Of a DNA stretch of 64,000 nucleotides, positions 1 through 11,593 are shown piece by piece. Position 1 is the first letter of the stretch. Each line of letters begins with the position of its first letter. Source of the DNA: Metallyticus violacea (taxonomy: Eukaryota > Arthropoda > Insecta > Mantodea > Metallyticidae). A program made the position numbers and the translations under genes. Location: NCBI GenBank assembly GCA_030762175.1, contig CM060838.1, positions 19,892,501 through 19,956,500 on the forward strand. Reading direction: 5' to 3'. A model generated the notes under the pieces. It saw only the letters and a program-made list of their open reading frames with translations. It searched no databases and was not told the origin of the DNA.

Positions 1-1019
1 ACCGGAACACAGCTTAGCTTAAAAATGAACGTTCGTGTTATAAATAGTGCTGATTTTTAGGTTTTTTTTATTATTGACGGTATCTGTGATACTTCTTGCT
101 GTAGACATAAGTTAATCACAGTATTTTATTTATTATGATAGGTTATTTCATATATTTATATACAAATATGAAAACGTGGGGAATAAATGGACGTAACTGT
201 AATAATAATAATAACCATATGTTCATTTTACTTGGCAAGTTAAGATGTAAATTCTCTTTTGCTTCACCAGGGACAATTACGTTTACAATATATACAACAC
301 GTATACAAAACACTTAACGCCATGAAAAATGTTGTTAAATGCCTCATTCTCCAAAGAAATAACAAAGTAATATTCCAAATTGTCGTTGTGGCCAGCAGTT
401 CTTGATATGAGACGGCAGAGAGCACCACTGACGAGTAACGACAACTGTGAAGGATGGAGAAAAATAAAAGGTTCAGTGTAACGTCATAGAGAGAATAGAA
501 TTATTGTTCCAACGGGTGTTTAAATTATGATGAGAAGAATAAGGAGTGAAAACGGGTCGAACGGTAGTGCCGAGTTGAGATGCATGAATTTGATGCAAAA
601 GAAGAGATTGCAACTTCCTTCTAGCATTCCAGTCGATGCCAAGACAACAGTTTAAAAGCTGGAGTGATATGCTCCGATTTACGTAGGTTGCAAATGTAGC
701 GAACACAGGCATACGGTTGTAGTCTTTGTTCAAGATTTGCCGTGATGCCAGTTAATAGAATGTCGCAGTAATTCAAATATGGCATAATCAACGTTGATAC
801 ACTTTTTTATATTGAATGTCAGAAAATTCTTAAAAGGAATGGAATACTGAACATATTTTTATACAAATACAAATATCTCTTTCTTGAATTTACCAATTAA
901 GATTAATGTCAAAATAGACACCAAGCATTTTATTGGCACTTTTGTTTCATTAAGTTTCACAGGAATGAATACTGGTAGATTAATTTTTTTTAATAATTAT
1001 TGCGCTACTTTAAGATTGC
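1..1019. other. AT-rich stretch, no gene seen
   Basis: No protein similarity, RNA gene or repeat boundary was recognised. Short open frames are scattered on both strands, none with a recognisable motif. One example is an 86-residue minus-strand frame at 473-733. Confidence 0.4.
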
Positions 1020-1020
1020 C

Positions 1021-1336
1021 GACAACCTCCTTGGTCTAGTGGTTAGCGTTGCTGACTGCTGGCCAGGCTGGTACCTACTTGGGAAGTTTTCAAAGTTAGG
1101 GAGACCTGGAAGAGGGGACCACTCAGCCTCATGAGGATAATTGGAAGCTGCCTGATGGAGAGATGACATTCTTCGATCTAATAAGCTGCTATATAGCGGG
1201 ACACGGTATGCATCACATGCATCCATCCATACTGCACTCTACCATTGATATCATATGACGGAGTAGAGGACGCAGCGGTCGTCGCGGTACGCCAGGGCCC
1301 TCATGGGGCAGTAAAAGGCTAAGAAGAAGATTATGA
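1021..1336 (+). repeat. SINE-D: tRNA-headed SINE copy
   Basis: The 5' part contains an RNA polymerase III A-box-like segment (TGGTCTAGTGGTTAGCG, from about 1032), typical of a tRNA-derived head. A longer unique body follows and ends in an A/G-rich tail (CTAAGAAGAAGATTA). No good B box remains. Only one copy of this family is present in the window, so its boundaries are approximate. The tail lies directly against the truncated LINE reverse transcriptase on the other strand. Confidence 0.5.
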
Positions 1337-2016
1337 TTGCCTGCAGTTTTTCCAGATTTATGATTAAAGGTAGTTTTATTTAGTCTGAGTTAAATTCAGC
1401 TATGGAATTGACGAGTAAAGCCGACCGTGAGTGTGCATATAGTTGTATAGTTGAGGTCATGTATCTGCAATGCTTAATGTGGTTAGTGACGTTATTTATA
1501 TGAATAAATAATATTGGTTTCGTTACTGATACTCCACACTCTACTGACTTACATGGCGAAAAGCGATCTCCTACTGGAACACACTGTAGTCGGTTGGAAA
1601 CCACTGGATCGAGTTGTCAGATAAATGCAGTGACAAGTTTTGAAAGTAGTTTGTGTATTAACTGAGTCAAACGCTCTAGAGAAGTCAATAACAGTTATGA
1701 CAGTCAATTCTCTCATATTCATAGCCCCATGGATGTCCTCAGAAACGTTAAGCAAGGCAGTTGCCATACTGTAACCAGCCCGGATTCCTGACTGGTTGTG
1801 CTCGTTAAGATAGTCATTGAATTGCTTGCCAACGATCCGCTCCAGTGCTTTTGATATGGAAGGTATGAGGTATGAAGAACCATAAAATAGAACTAAGCAA
1901 AGGTCAAGAAGGGACACTGCAGGTGTAGAAGTCCCAGATTGAGTAATGGTAACTGTTTTTTCATTTCTTTGTCTTTGAAACATGTGAAACATGAATAGCA
2001 GCAGCACAGGCAACAA
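1328..2016 (-). pseudogene. LINE reverse transcriptase fossil (Jockey/CR1-like)
   Basis: This is a decayed piece of a non-LTR retrotransposon reverse transcriptase, the enzyme that copies element RNA into DNA at the target site. On the minus strand, 2016-1549 encodes PSISKALERIVGKQ followed by VIDFSRAFDSVN. The latter is RT motif A with its catalytic Asp at about 1686-1684. The homology continues in a different frame at 1604-1380, through VECGVS, INNVTNHIKHCRY and QLYAHSR, the stretch that normally flanks the catalytic YADD box. A last piece, INLEKLQAIII, lies around 1330-1365. The frame break and the loss of a readable YADD show it is dead. No endonuclease domain or 3' tail is visible. The clade is inferred from motif style only. 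Confidence 0.8.
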
Positions 2017-4149
2017 AAATATGCTACAGATGTAACTGATATAGCAGGAAATATTTGATGCTTACACCAGGTGATGATTTAGGTGATAGCCGCAAGAGAT
2101 TGAGCACCCTTGCACAAAGGATACACAGAATTGATTAAATTTTATGTTTACCAGTTAAACTACACAAGTCATTTAAAACTCATTAAATACATTCATTTAA
2201 TATATACATTTTAAACACTTAATTTCGTTTAAATAGCTTTGCAAATACAGAGTGTATTATTACTGTTGACATTTTATGGTCGTTCTTGCACTTCAGGATA
2301 TATGTATATGAAGTTATGTTTCTCCTTCTTATTTCTTCCTCTTCCTGGTCCATTTTGTCTGATTTTCAATGCGTTTCCCTATTAGCTGCAATTAAAGACG
2401 TATGTCTGTGCAACTAGAAAAAAAAATGCCGATAGCTTCTTTACCACGTCTACCCAGTGACCAAGGTATTTTGTATAAGCAAAGGTTGTTTTAATTGTAA
2501 GGGTTGTATTTAATTATCTTTTTTGTTTAAGACACATGTTATGTTTTGTCCAGAAATGTGCAATTCCAGGAAAAATTATAAAGGCGTGGTGCTCTTGGCA
2601 AGGCTTTAAACTATTATTTTTTTTTTCAAATGAAGGGCTTTTTTAAATTTTAGTATTTGTAATTTGTTTGCCAAAGAGTTTACATGTTTTGGTAGCTCCT
2701 TGGACCAACCCATTATATGAGCCTTTGTTTTTAAAAGCCCTATTCATGTTGCAAATGTTTAATGAATTATTGATACTGTACTCTTGCGCGCTCTCTTTCT
2801 CTCATGTAAGCCAGATCATCTGCAAATAGTAAATACCTGATAGTACTTGTCATATTAAAACAAAGCAATCTACAAACTTTTTGTAGTTCATTAGAAAACA
2901 ATGTTAAAATAGAGTTGGTGAAGTACTATTTTTTCATGACCACAAAGAGATATATTTAAAGTAATGCAAAATCTTAAAATTTACAAGAGATAATTTTTAA
3001 CCACACTAAAAGGCAGCGATTCTTGGACAGTTATAAAACTACGATAAGAATAGGGTGTCCATAAAATTTCATCATCATTATAATCAATCATTACTCCGGA
3101 ACTACATGACATAGAGCAAAGCTGTTTTTACAAGCTGTTGTATTTATATCTTCCAGGTTTTGTATGCATAGTGAAAACAGAAGATTTCTTCCATATTACC
3201 GGCGAAATTGTCGCCGACCAGCAATTCATACTTTTCTATCAGCATTCAAACACACACACAACAGGCCTTCTGTGATATCATTGTTATTAAATTAATATCC
3301 TGCAAAGCAAACTAAATAAAAATTTGAGAGAGGTAGAACATTTTGCAAAAAACAGAATTGCTCTGTGTAATGTTGTTTCTGAGCAATGATTCGTTGTAAT
3401 AGTGCTGGAATTTTATGGACATTCTGTATACAGATCTTTATATTGGTATTTTTAAAAGCAGTTAAAGTTGAACTAAAACAAGGCAGAATTAGAAAAGGAG
3501 AACTACAACATTGAAAAAAACGAGAGAAAGAAGGAAATTGAAATATATTGAAACACGTCAATAGTAAACCATGTTAAACCAACTGCATCTGCAGTTTTTA
3601 AATTACAATGTTACATAAATGAGAGACCTGTGCGCGAAAAATCAACCATACACCTAATTTTGCGATATAGAAAGCGTGTTGGAAGCCAAGACCTATAAAC
3701 ATGGCACTAGACTAACGAGGTAGCATGTTTTTACCCTACATGCATGAATGCATTGGCCCAGTTTGTACACTGCTCCCTTGTTTTTCGCTTACGTAACGCC
3801 GAAACTTATGGATATGACAAGAGACATTATTGAAATCAACTTTTAGAACCTGTTTGCTTCTTTTTGCATGTCTGCCTTAATGCAGTTTACAGCGTAAACC
3901 TAATAAGTGAACACACATTAGCACAAAGTATGCTTGATTTACTCTCTGCTATCTTAAAATATCTCCTTGAATTAAAAAGGAAAAGAAATTGTAAATAAAT
4001 AAACGACGAATAGAACTGGTAAATGTACTGCATGATCTTGTAGCTGTAATATTTAATGTTTACTGAAAAGTAAGCCTCTATTATTACACAATATGTTTCA
4101 CATGTAAGCAACTTTGGTAATAAATACCTCGCATGCAGATAGTATGCTG
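2017..4149. other. AT-rich stretch, no gene seen
   Basis: A long run of AT-rich sequence with scattered stops in all frames. No domain, tRNA-like head or inverted terminal repeat was recognised. The longest frames (3292-3561 and 3887-4189, both minus) have low-complexity hydrophobic translations without motifs. Confidence 0.4.
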
Positions 4150-4390
4150 TGATTACCTTTGAAAGAAACTCCGCATCTTTCTGTAACATTTATCTTCAAC
4201 TGCTTGCAAACCTGCACGCAAACGTTCTTTTGTTCTGAAATCAGCGGTTTTGGAATCCACCGTGCACAAACACATCTCACATGCAACCAACGCGTGGGCG
4301 AAATTTTCAGAATTTCTGAAAGAGTTCTTAATGTTTTTCGACTATCCTCTCTCGTGACAGCGGCGGTGTTAGTTGTTTTCTTCCGTTAGA
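4150..4390 (-). pseudogene. mariner transposase fragment
   Basis: The minus-strand translation contains KTLRTLSEILKIS and then VRCVCARWIPKPLISEQKN, the linker before the catalytic core in mariner transposases. It continues to CGVSFKGN, where similarity stops. It matches the larger mariner copy at 44.6-45.5 kb closely (there GVCARWIPRLLISE and CGVSFKGNETW), so both belong to one lineage. The catalytic GDE position reads GN in both. Upstream helix-turn-helix and downstream DDE segments are absent. The fragment cannot be functional. Confidence 0.7.
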
Positions 4391-5924
4391 ACACAAACTA
4401 GTCCACATTCCTTTTGAAATTAATTGCCTTATCTGTTTAAACATTTTAAAACATCTCTGAGGGCTGTGCTATAGGGAAGAACAGACTCTCCTTAGATGTC
4501 CTGTAACATTGCATAGGCCTTAGTTAAAGATTTGTTGAGACGAAAATATTATTAGCGAGAAAGTATGCCTGTATAATCTTTAATTGAACAACTCTTATTG
4601 TTAAAATTCACATTTTATTTCAAAATAGATCTTATTGTTCCTTCAATTTTATGAAATTATGTTAAGGTCTGTACGGTTTTAATCTCAGTATAATAAAAGG
4701 AAAGTTATTTAAGATTCTTGTCTATAATTGAAGGAAAAACAAATGAAAAACAAAAGAAAAGAACCCGCTGGGTGAGAAACAACAATGCCATCCGAACATT
4801 CCCAGTATTTCTTTCAGCATTGCTAGCTTTCAGGTTAGGACAACAGCGCCAAAAAAACAGTACCGGGAATTTTCGGAAACCAGTTTTTATATTTGTATGT
4901 AAGAGATGAATTTGCCGAACTACCTGGTTGGCACACACAAGCAGCGCAGAGCGCGATTCGGCATGCAGTTGGTGTCAGGATGCATGGCGCACTTCTTTTG
5001 TTTGTTTATACTGTCCACCATATTAGCGCGGAGGGAATCGGAACTATCTCACGTTATTCTGGTGGTCATTACAAGCAGAACCTTACGCTTATGGCGATGG
5101 AATTTTACAGAAGCAAAATTTGGAGTGTGCAATCAAAACCTCTCGAGAACACATAAGAACCTGTTTCCGTGCTTTCTTTCTTTCTTTAGTTGTTAATGTT
5201 TCTGATATTACTGTTATAGCTACGCATTATTTCTTTAAGTTTACAATTAAATTGTCTTTTGGTTTTGTTTTATTTCTCTAAAAAGTACGGAAAAAGAAAA
5301 AATATTTAATGAAAATGGAGATCTATAAATTATCATTAACAAATAAAAATATTTTTTATATCGGAGAACGTGGATCTATGTGACATAGTTGGATTTCTAC
5401 TTCAAGCCCGTAAATCTTCATCATACTTTTCAATAGCAGCAATATGTTACTGGAGTATCAGATTTTGCATTCAAGGTTCTCACAGTTGCGTCCAGTTTTC
5501 TCCGGAGATTTTTTTTTTTTTTTTTTTTTTTTTGCATTATTCGTAGTACATTCAAGGCATTGCCATTATAGAAGTTTATGATATGTTATTAGAAAAATAT
5601 TTTGATTTATAGCCTCGAGATATAAATTTAAATATCGTTACTTCTTCTTTTGCTGTATTTACCCCCCTCCTTTTGTAGGAATTGTATCCTCTCCTGGCAT
5701 TATTAACACACCAAAGCTCGGGTCAGTTGGCTGTCGGAGAGCTATTTACTCTCAGTGCACAACATGCACACTTAAAGGCTATCTGAACGGTTGGTCAATC
5801 CTATATCTGAGCCCTCGATTACGTCACAAACAGAGGAGAAGTTAATACACACACATACAGATGGATAGACTGAAGGTGAATTATTAATTGGAAGTTGAAA
5901 CTGTGGCAGGGAAATACAAAATGC
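4391..5924. other. unassigned stretch with poly-T run
   Basis: No recognised gene. A poly-T run occupies 5509-5533. Two overlapping plus-strand frames at 4893-5196 lie in a slightly GC-richer patch, but neither translation shows a familiar domain. Confidence 0.35.
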
Positions 5925-6176
5925 TTGAGGCATCACAGGCGGCGAAGGGCACTGGTGATACGAGAAATTAAATGATAAATTAGAAAAGTTTTTTTAAGGA
6001 AAGGAAACGTTCCAGGTCTAAACTAACGGTATCTCCCCAACATTTGCCATTTATAAGAACTGATGAAAACCTGGAAAATAAAACCTCAGTCCGAGAGGAC
6101 GGTCATGGCAGGAATCGAACCCAGGACCTCCCGCCCACGAGTCCGCGCGTTAACAACCTCAGCCACCCGTGGCGGC
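5925..6176 (-). repeat. SINE-B copy (tRNA-Ser/Leu-like head)
   Basis: Nearly full-length copy read on the minus strand. The head at the right end carries the A box (GTGGCTGAGGTTGTTAACGC) and the B box (GGTTCGATTCC). The body contains the family signature CTCATAAATGGCAAATGCC in diverged form, and the 3' part the diverged GTGCCTCAGTAG motif. The left end is frayed, with no clear target-site duplication. Confidence 0.85.
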
Positions 6177-7680
6177 ATTTGTCCTTAAAATAATTTAACA
6201 TCATTGGAGTATGTACCAGCACCATATCTAAAACTTAAAAAAAAGTTTGCAGTATTTATTTATAGAAAGCCTATATTAGGTAAATAAGCTGTGGAAAAGC
6301 ATTTATAACTTTTGCGCCTAATCTATGGCAGTTATCAATAAAATTCTTGCTTACAAACATGTTGAAAAATTACTGTAAATTCCTAAACTGCACATTTTCT
6401 AAACTCAATATAAATGGCATTACTGTGTCCCTTACAGGATTTTCCAGGACCACAGTGAGGTCTCTGGGAGAGTATTCTTAGCTGAGTGTATGGGAACACT
6501 AGCAGGCAGAAAGGGACCGGGTAATAAGAAAACGTGAAGGTAACTGCTGCAGCAGGTTCTTGGCACTGAGTGAATATTAACACGACTCTGCCTGTGCTCA
6601 CGACCTCTTTCCCCACCACTCGGCTGCATTTAGAGCCCACTTTTTTGTCCAATCAATTTCCGTTCAATTTTTTCTTTAATTTCACTTTCGGGGTCGTACG
6701 TGACATGAACATCGAAGCTTCAACGTTTTTTACCGTGGTGAAGACACGTGTAATCATATGGGAAACCTATCACATGATCAATAGCCCTTCTGATTACTTT
6801 ACAGACTACAAATTATAGTTATGTTTTACGGGTAGCTCGGTGGTGAAAGTTCAACGCACCACATTCGCTCTATAATTGGATATACAATATACACGCTTAC
6901 TCATGTTGATCCTGAGTTTCAGGTCAATGCTGCTTGAAAATAAATTCAGTTGTATCTGCGCAACCACTAACTCATGTTTTCCTTTGTTTATTATAAATAA
7001 TAAAGAAAATAACAATGCGTTTTATAGGCACTGAACCAAAACATTAGGTAACTATGTTGTAATATTAGGGCACTAGAAAGGTATGTGACAAAGTTGTTTC
7101 ATAAATCCGCAATATTGAACGTCTGGAAGTAACGAATTTTGTAAATTGATTGACTGTTTCTGATTTGTACTAAGTAATACCGCTCCAAAATGTTCAGCGT
7201 GTATGAGCAAAGGTGTTTCATAAAAATGCAGTATAAAATCCAACTCGGTACTTAAGGAAATTACAAAACGCTTGTGAGAAAAAAGTCCAACCATATGGAA
7301 CTATTACATGATTTCTGAAAGCACTTCAAGGAAGAGAGAACAGGACAAGTGCTGGTAGACTCTGACGTGCAACAGATGCTTTCCATGTTGAAACTGTAAG
7401 GAATTTATTGCAAGAAAACAGGCGCCGGGCATAAAGCTTACTATTGCAACATCGTCTGTTCATAAAAATGTAGCAAAGAAGCGGAAAATTTGCTCTTTGC
7501 GAGTTTAGCACATTCTAACTGAAAGTGGTAGCAATTGGAGATAGTGAAAACGGTAAAGAAATAATTAACATGGAGGGAGGGAAGGATTTGGAAAAAGAAA
7601 ATTAATTTGTTTTGTTATATGAAATCTCAGGGGTAAATGATGTTGAGATTCTGCTGCTGGACACTTTTATGTATGTGTGT
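6177..7680. other. unassigned stretch
   Basis: No gene, RNA gene or repeat recognised. Short open frames at 6383-6652 (minus) and 6570-6818 (plus) overlap on opposite strands and lack motifs. Confidence 0.35.
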
Positions 7681-7960
7681 GATTTGATTTACTTTCGGAC
7701 GCTCTTTAACATCTCAGGTCATCAGCGTCCCATTCAACTCAGGGCGTGAAACGGCCGACAAATTTTGCTTAGAGGCCTCTTCTTTCAGGCTTGAGGTTTT
7801 TTATCGTGCCGTAAATGTACGACACGGGACCCGCGGCTTTACTTCCCTTCCGAAGGAAGCCATACTTAGGATTTTTATGCCCGAAAAAATTCATCGGCTC
7901 TGCCCGGGATCGAACCCGCAATCTTGGGTTTAGGAGGCAAGTACACCACCAGGACGACTC
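7681..7960 (-). repeat. SINE-A copy (tRNA-Gly/Glu-like head)
   Basis: Minus-strand copy. From the right it has the tRNA-like head, with the B box GGGTTCGATCCCGG intact but part of the A-box region deleted (the TGGTTACC block is missing). The family body follows: AAGTATGGCTTCCTTCGGAAG, a CGGCACGATAAA block and GAGATGTTAAAGAGCGTCC at the 3' end. It faces the plus-strand copy at 8678-8982 head to head. Confidence 0.9.
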
Positions 7961-8666
7961 ATTCCGCTGTAGTTACTTATTGAGATAGTTGCAAGTGATC
8001 ATATTGTTGTCGTACGCTACCGTGGGTACGAAAGCCGCAATTAACTGCACACAGGTGGGTGTTTTTTCCTCCGTTCTTTGCCTTATGCCTTAATTTGTGA
8101 ACATGTTTTCATCATTCACAGTTACTGGCACACGGTTCATTTAAGCAATGTCAGTCATCATTTGTGAGGAAATTCGACAGTATAGCACCATTAAACAAAG
8201 CAGAAAATTGCAAGTTTGTTAAAAAGAGGTCTGGTCTCCCAATTCTCCCGACAGCTTCGTCTAACATTTCCTTAAATATGTTGCGTTTGTCAACAGGAAC
8301 TGGACGTGAAGTTGTGATAAATGAAAACTCGTTTCAGGACACTTTTGCAAATATCAGCGTTGCGTTTGTCTCTGCCTGGACAGCAGTGGCGAAGATTTCC
8401 AACAGCCTGTAATATGGGCATGTTTCTCACTAGTTAAGGTATGCTATCATATAAACATGTTCTAAATCTAACACATGGCCTTTGACATACTTGTATTTTC
8501 AATGGTTTTGTTCCAAAAGAACCATCCTTAGAATCAAAAGGAAATGTTTAAAATAAAAAATTGGGAGGTTTGTACGATTATTACTGGTCATTTGTGTATT
8601 CTTTTAGTAGTTTATAAATTTTGTTTTTTATTTTGAAAATGTTTCTAGTTACCCTTAAGTTAATAT
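7961..8666. other. spacer between two inverted SINE-A copies
   Basis: About 700 bp between head-to-head SINE-A copies. It contains an 82-codon open frame at 8164-8412 (plus) of unknown nature. Its translation is Ser/Asn/Lys-rich without a signal peptide or known motif, so it may be chance. Confidence 0.35.
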
Positions 8667-8677
8667 TCAGAAGAGTT

Positions 8678-8982
8678 GTCGGTCCTGGTGGTGTAGTGGT
8701 TACCATGCTTGCCTCCTAAACCCAAGATCGCGGGTTCGAACTCGGCTAGGACCAATGGATTTTTCGGGCGTAAAAATCCTAAGTATGGCTTCCTTCCGAA
8801 GGGAAGTAAAGCCGTGGGTCCCGTGTCGTACATTTACGGCACGAAAAAGAACCTCTAGCCTGAAAGAAGAGGCCTCTGAGCAAAATTTGTCGGCCGTTTT
8901 ACGCCCTGAGTTGAATGGGACGCTGATGACCTGAGATGTTAAAGAGTGTCCATAAATGAATCAAAAAAAAAAAAAAAAAAAA
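8678..8982 (+). repeat. SINE-A copy with target-site duplication
   Basis: Full-length copy and a good reference for the family. The head starts GTCGGTCCTGGTGGTGTAGT (A box) and carries the B box GGGTTCGAACTCGG. The first seven bases of the tRNA-like part pair with CTAGGAC or CCAGGAC at its end, as in an acceptor stem. The body holds GTATGGCTTCCTTCCGAAG and ATTTACGGCACGAAAAAGAA. A 20-base poly-A tail ends at 8982. The flanks carry an 11-bp direct repeat, TCAGAAGAGTT, at 8667-8677 and 8985-8995. This indicates insertion by LINE-encoded target-primed reverse transcription. Confidence 0.95.
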
Positions 8983-8995
8983 TCTCAGAAGAGTT

Positions 8996-10483
8996 TATAC
9001 AAGTATAATGAAAGGTAATTAACCGGTTTAAGTAATAGAACAATTGTGGCCAATTTGTTCCTTAATGCTGGCTAAATGTTTGCGACATTTTAAAGCTTAC
9101 CAGAGCGGAAAGAGATTCCTTCTCTAAAACATCTGTCTTTACAAATTGGACTATTCACCCAAAGATTTATTCATCTTCTTTTAAGTGTTTATACATTTCT
9201 CTTATTTTATTTAAAGTGTTCCATAAATAAATTTCTGAAACAACTTTGTTATATTGAAAACACTTTTCTGGAACAGTTTCAACTACCCAGAGCAATGCGT
9301 TTAGTCTTAAGGCTGTCACTAACCTAGGCTGAACAACTGACAATAAAGGCTTTAGGGACCTTGAGGGACTTATAAATAATGCATCAATCATTCCAATCAT
9401 CACTTCACACCTTGCGAACAGTTCCAAACCCAAATTGCTCTAGCAGGTTTTAATTTGGCGTGCCATTACAGAAACGAGGTCGTGCTGTGTGACAACCAAT
9501 TTCTCAAGAATGATTAATGGTTAATTCTCACTTTTGTTTCTTCGTACTTGCTGAATAATTGTTCGGTAATTCATCAAGATGAGATAACAGGATCAAACCC
9601 CAATCCCTCATAGGGATGTGTGACCTCTCATTCAAAGCTACGTGCTTTTTTTCTTTAGAATCTCTGCTCTCTTTTCATTATTTCTACCTTTGTTAATCAG
9701 GTTTAAGGTATGCCAGATAGAAAACGTAGAGATTAGCATATTACCGAAGTTCGAGGTTGTCACAGTAGTTGATTGCGGAGGTTTTATCGGTCAACTGTGC
9801 CAAAAATAACTTTACTGGTTTCAAAACCTGTTTGAAGTTCGTAATGTAAGACTATTTTGGTTTAAGAAGGCTGAATGCCATTGGAACTTTTACCTAGAGC
9901 GAAGCTGATGAAATAAATGCCACCCAATTGTCTATTCTATGCATATTTAACGTTATTTTAATAAAAGTTATAACTAATTTATAAAATACATTTTAAGAAA
10001 GATGTTCTAAATTTATATGTAAACGCGTATTGACTAATAAAAAGACTGAAAAAGTTAATATTGTATATTTTCGAAAAAAATGTTTCAACCCGTGTCATTG
10101 CTAAAACACGTTAAATTAAAATCGTAGAGGAAATAAAATTTTCGGCTCCTCATGTAAGAGTGTTAAGTTTTCCTTCATTTTATCTTGTACTATTACATTC
10201 GATATAAAAACTAAGATATCAAGAACAAACAGATATTTAATAAGCACAGAGCCTTCGTGCGTGAGCTTGGCCGCTCGTGGTGTTGTACTACAGACGGTCG
10301 AAGCATGTGTTGTCTCTCACGTCTTCTGAAATTGTTTCTCCAGCATTCTTTCGGTCAAAGCTCGTGCCGGTACATGAAAAGATCTGTGTTTGTTGTGCTT
10401 AAAAGTGTTCTAAATTCATTGGTTGTTCTTAAGTTGTGTTTTTAGTGCAGTTCTGAGTCTAATCATTTTGAATACATCTTTAG
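8996..10483. other. unassigned stretch
   Basis: AT-rich with no assignable feature. An 88-residue minus-strand frame at 9167-9433 has a fairly protein-like composition (charged C-terminus KIREMYKHLKEDE), but no family was recognised. A GC-richer patch around 10250-10450 encodes nothing familiar. Confidence 0.35.
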
Positions 10484-10690
10484 AGTATGGTGAGTCAAAA
10501 CGGTTCAAGTTATAACTGTCTGTCTTTCCGCTACTACACCAGGAGACTTGTTTATACAGTGAAGTTTAGACACTGTCTTTTAGTGCCATTTGGGCAGTGC
10601 TACCAAGCAATACTCCATACACAGTTACTGCTTGAAGCCTCTCTGTATCCAAACGCAAGGCTCTAGTTGTTAGTGCTTTCATAATGCCAC
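10484..10690 (+). repeat. dispersed repeat R1, copy 1
   Basis: This segment resembles 36064-36235 in the same orientation. Shared landmarks are TATGGTGAGT near the start, a CCAAGCAATACTCCATACAC / CCAAACAATACTTCATGCAC block, CACAGTTAC, and AGGCTCTA near the end. No coding capacity or terminal repeats were found. It may be an untranslated part of a transposon, since the second copy lies just downstream of a transposase remnant. Confidence 0.5.
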
Positions 10691-11439
10691 GATAGAGCTG
10701 CACATTAGAAGAGAGAATATTTATGTAAAGACGGTTATCAATAACATTTCACAGTATCTCTTATCTCTCCAAAGAAGCCGTGTGCTATTGTAAACAAATT
10801 TAGACAAATGGGGTCTATTATCGATTAGAAGTGATAAATGGGACAGTTTGTAGCTACTGAGGCAAAGCTAGACACAACTGGGATATAGATTAGAGCATAT
10901 GCTTAGAAACTCTCCGATGGCTTGGAGGAAAACACAAGTTTCGCAATCTACAGTTTGATAAGGTGCAAAACTTTTAACTACAAACCACTTAAAATCACCA
11001 TTGTGCAGCAATTTCAGTCACATGTTAAAATTCTGTAATTGGATTGTGTGCTGTGTTAAGAATAATAGGTATGTATATTTGATTTATGCTTCATTCATTC
11101 TTCAATCAAGCATGGCTTCAAAATATCCAGAACGCCTGTTATTACGGGCACAGAGAAACTCAAATTTATGCACGAACTCCCTCATATTATTCATGACAAG
11201 GTATATACTTACAGTTATTGTAATTGTAATTTTATGTTGTGACAAAGCGGCTTAAAAGACAGCGAGATTCTAAACCTCAGGTGACTAGGCAAGTTCATTC
11301 ACGAAGACTCGGTAGATAAATTCTTTGTGCAAAATTAGATAGATAGGAAACGAAATTTAAGTTGACGAAATCGTGTGAATGTAAGGTCATTCCTAGAAAC
11401 CCTTCTTGGGAGAAAATTAACTAGTATAGGTGTACTATG
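10691..11439. other. unassigned stretch
   Basis: No gene recognised. An 84-residue plus-strand frame at 11001-11255 shows no motif. Confidence 0.35.
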
Positions 11440-11590
11440 TTATACAGTGCTATCAGTAATGTTTTCCGTGGAGGAGGTAGTAAACCTGCTTGTTTATTTG
11501 TTGATCTTGCTGATTCTCACAGTCGTAACACAGCTGTTCCCGGGTATGTGTTGTGTGTTCTTTCTTAATTCGGCAGTATACATAAAGCGT
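11440..11590 (+). repeat. dispersed repeat R2, copy 1 (transposon leader?)
   Basis: It resembles 44349-44520 in the same orientation. Shared blocks include ATCAGTAATGYTTTCC, GTGGAGGRGGTAG, CTTGTTGA, ACAGCTGTTCCCG (AGCTGTTCCCG at the other copy) and TTTCTTAATTCG. Here it sits immediately before a transposase N-terminus, so it may be the 5' leader of that element. The long open frame through 11375-11737 is partly this leader read in frame. Confidence 0.6.
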
Positions 11591-11593
11591 ATT

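Noticed and set aside
8678..8750. Apparent tRNA gene (cloverleaf-like with A and B boxes)
   Set aside because: It is the head of a SINE-A copy with a poly-A tail and target-site duplication, and the same head recurs across the window. Other SINE heads give the same false signal.
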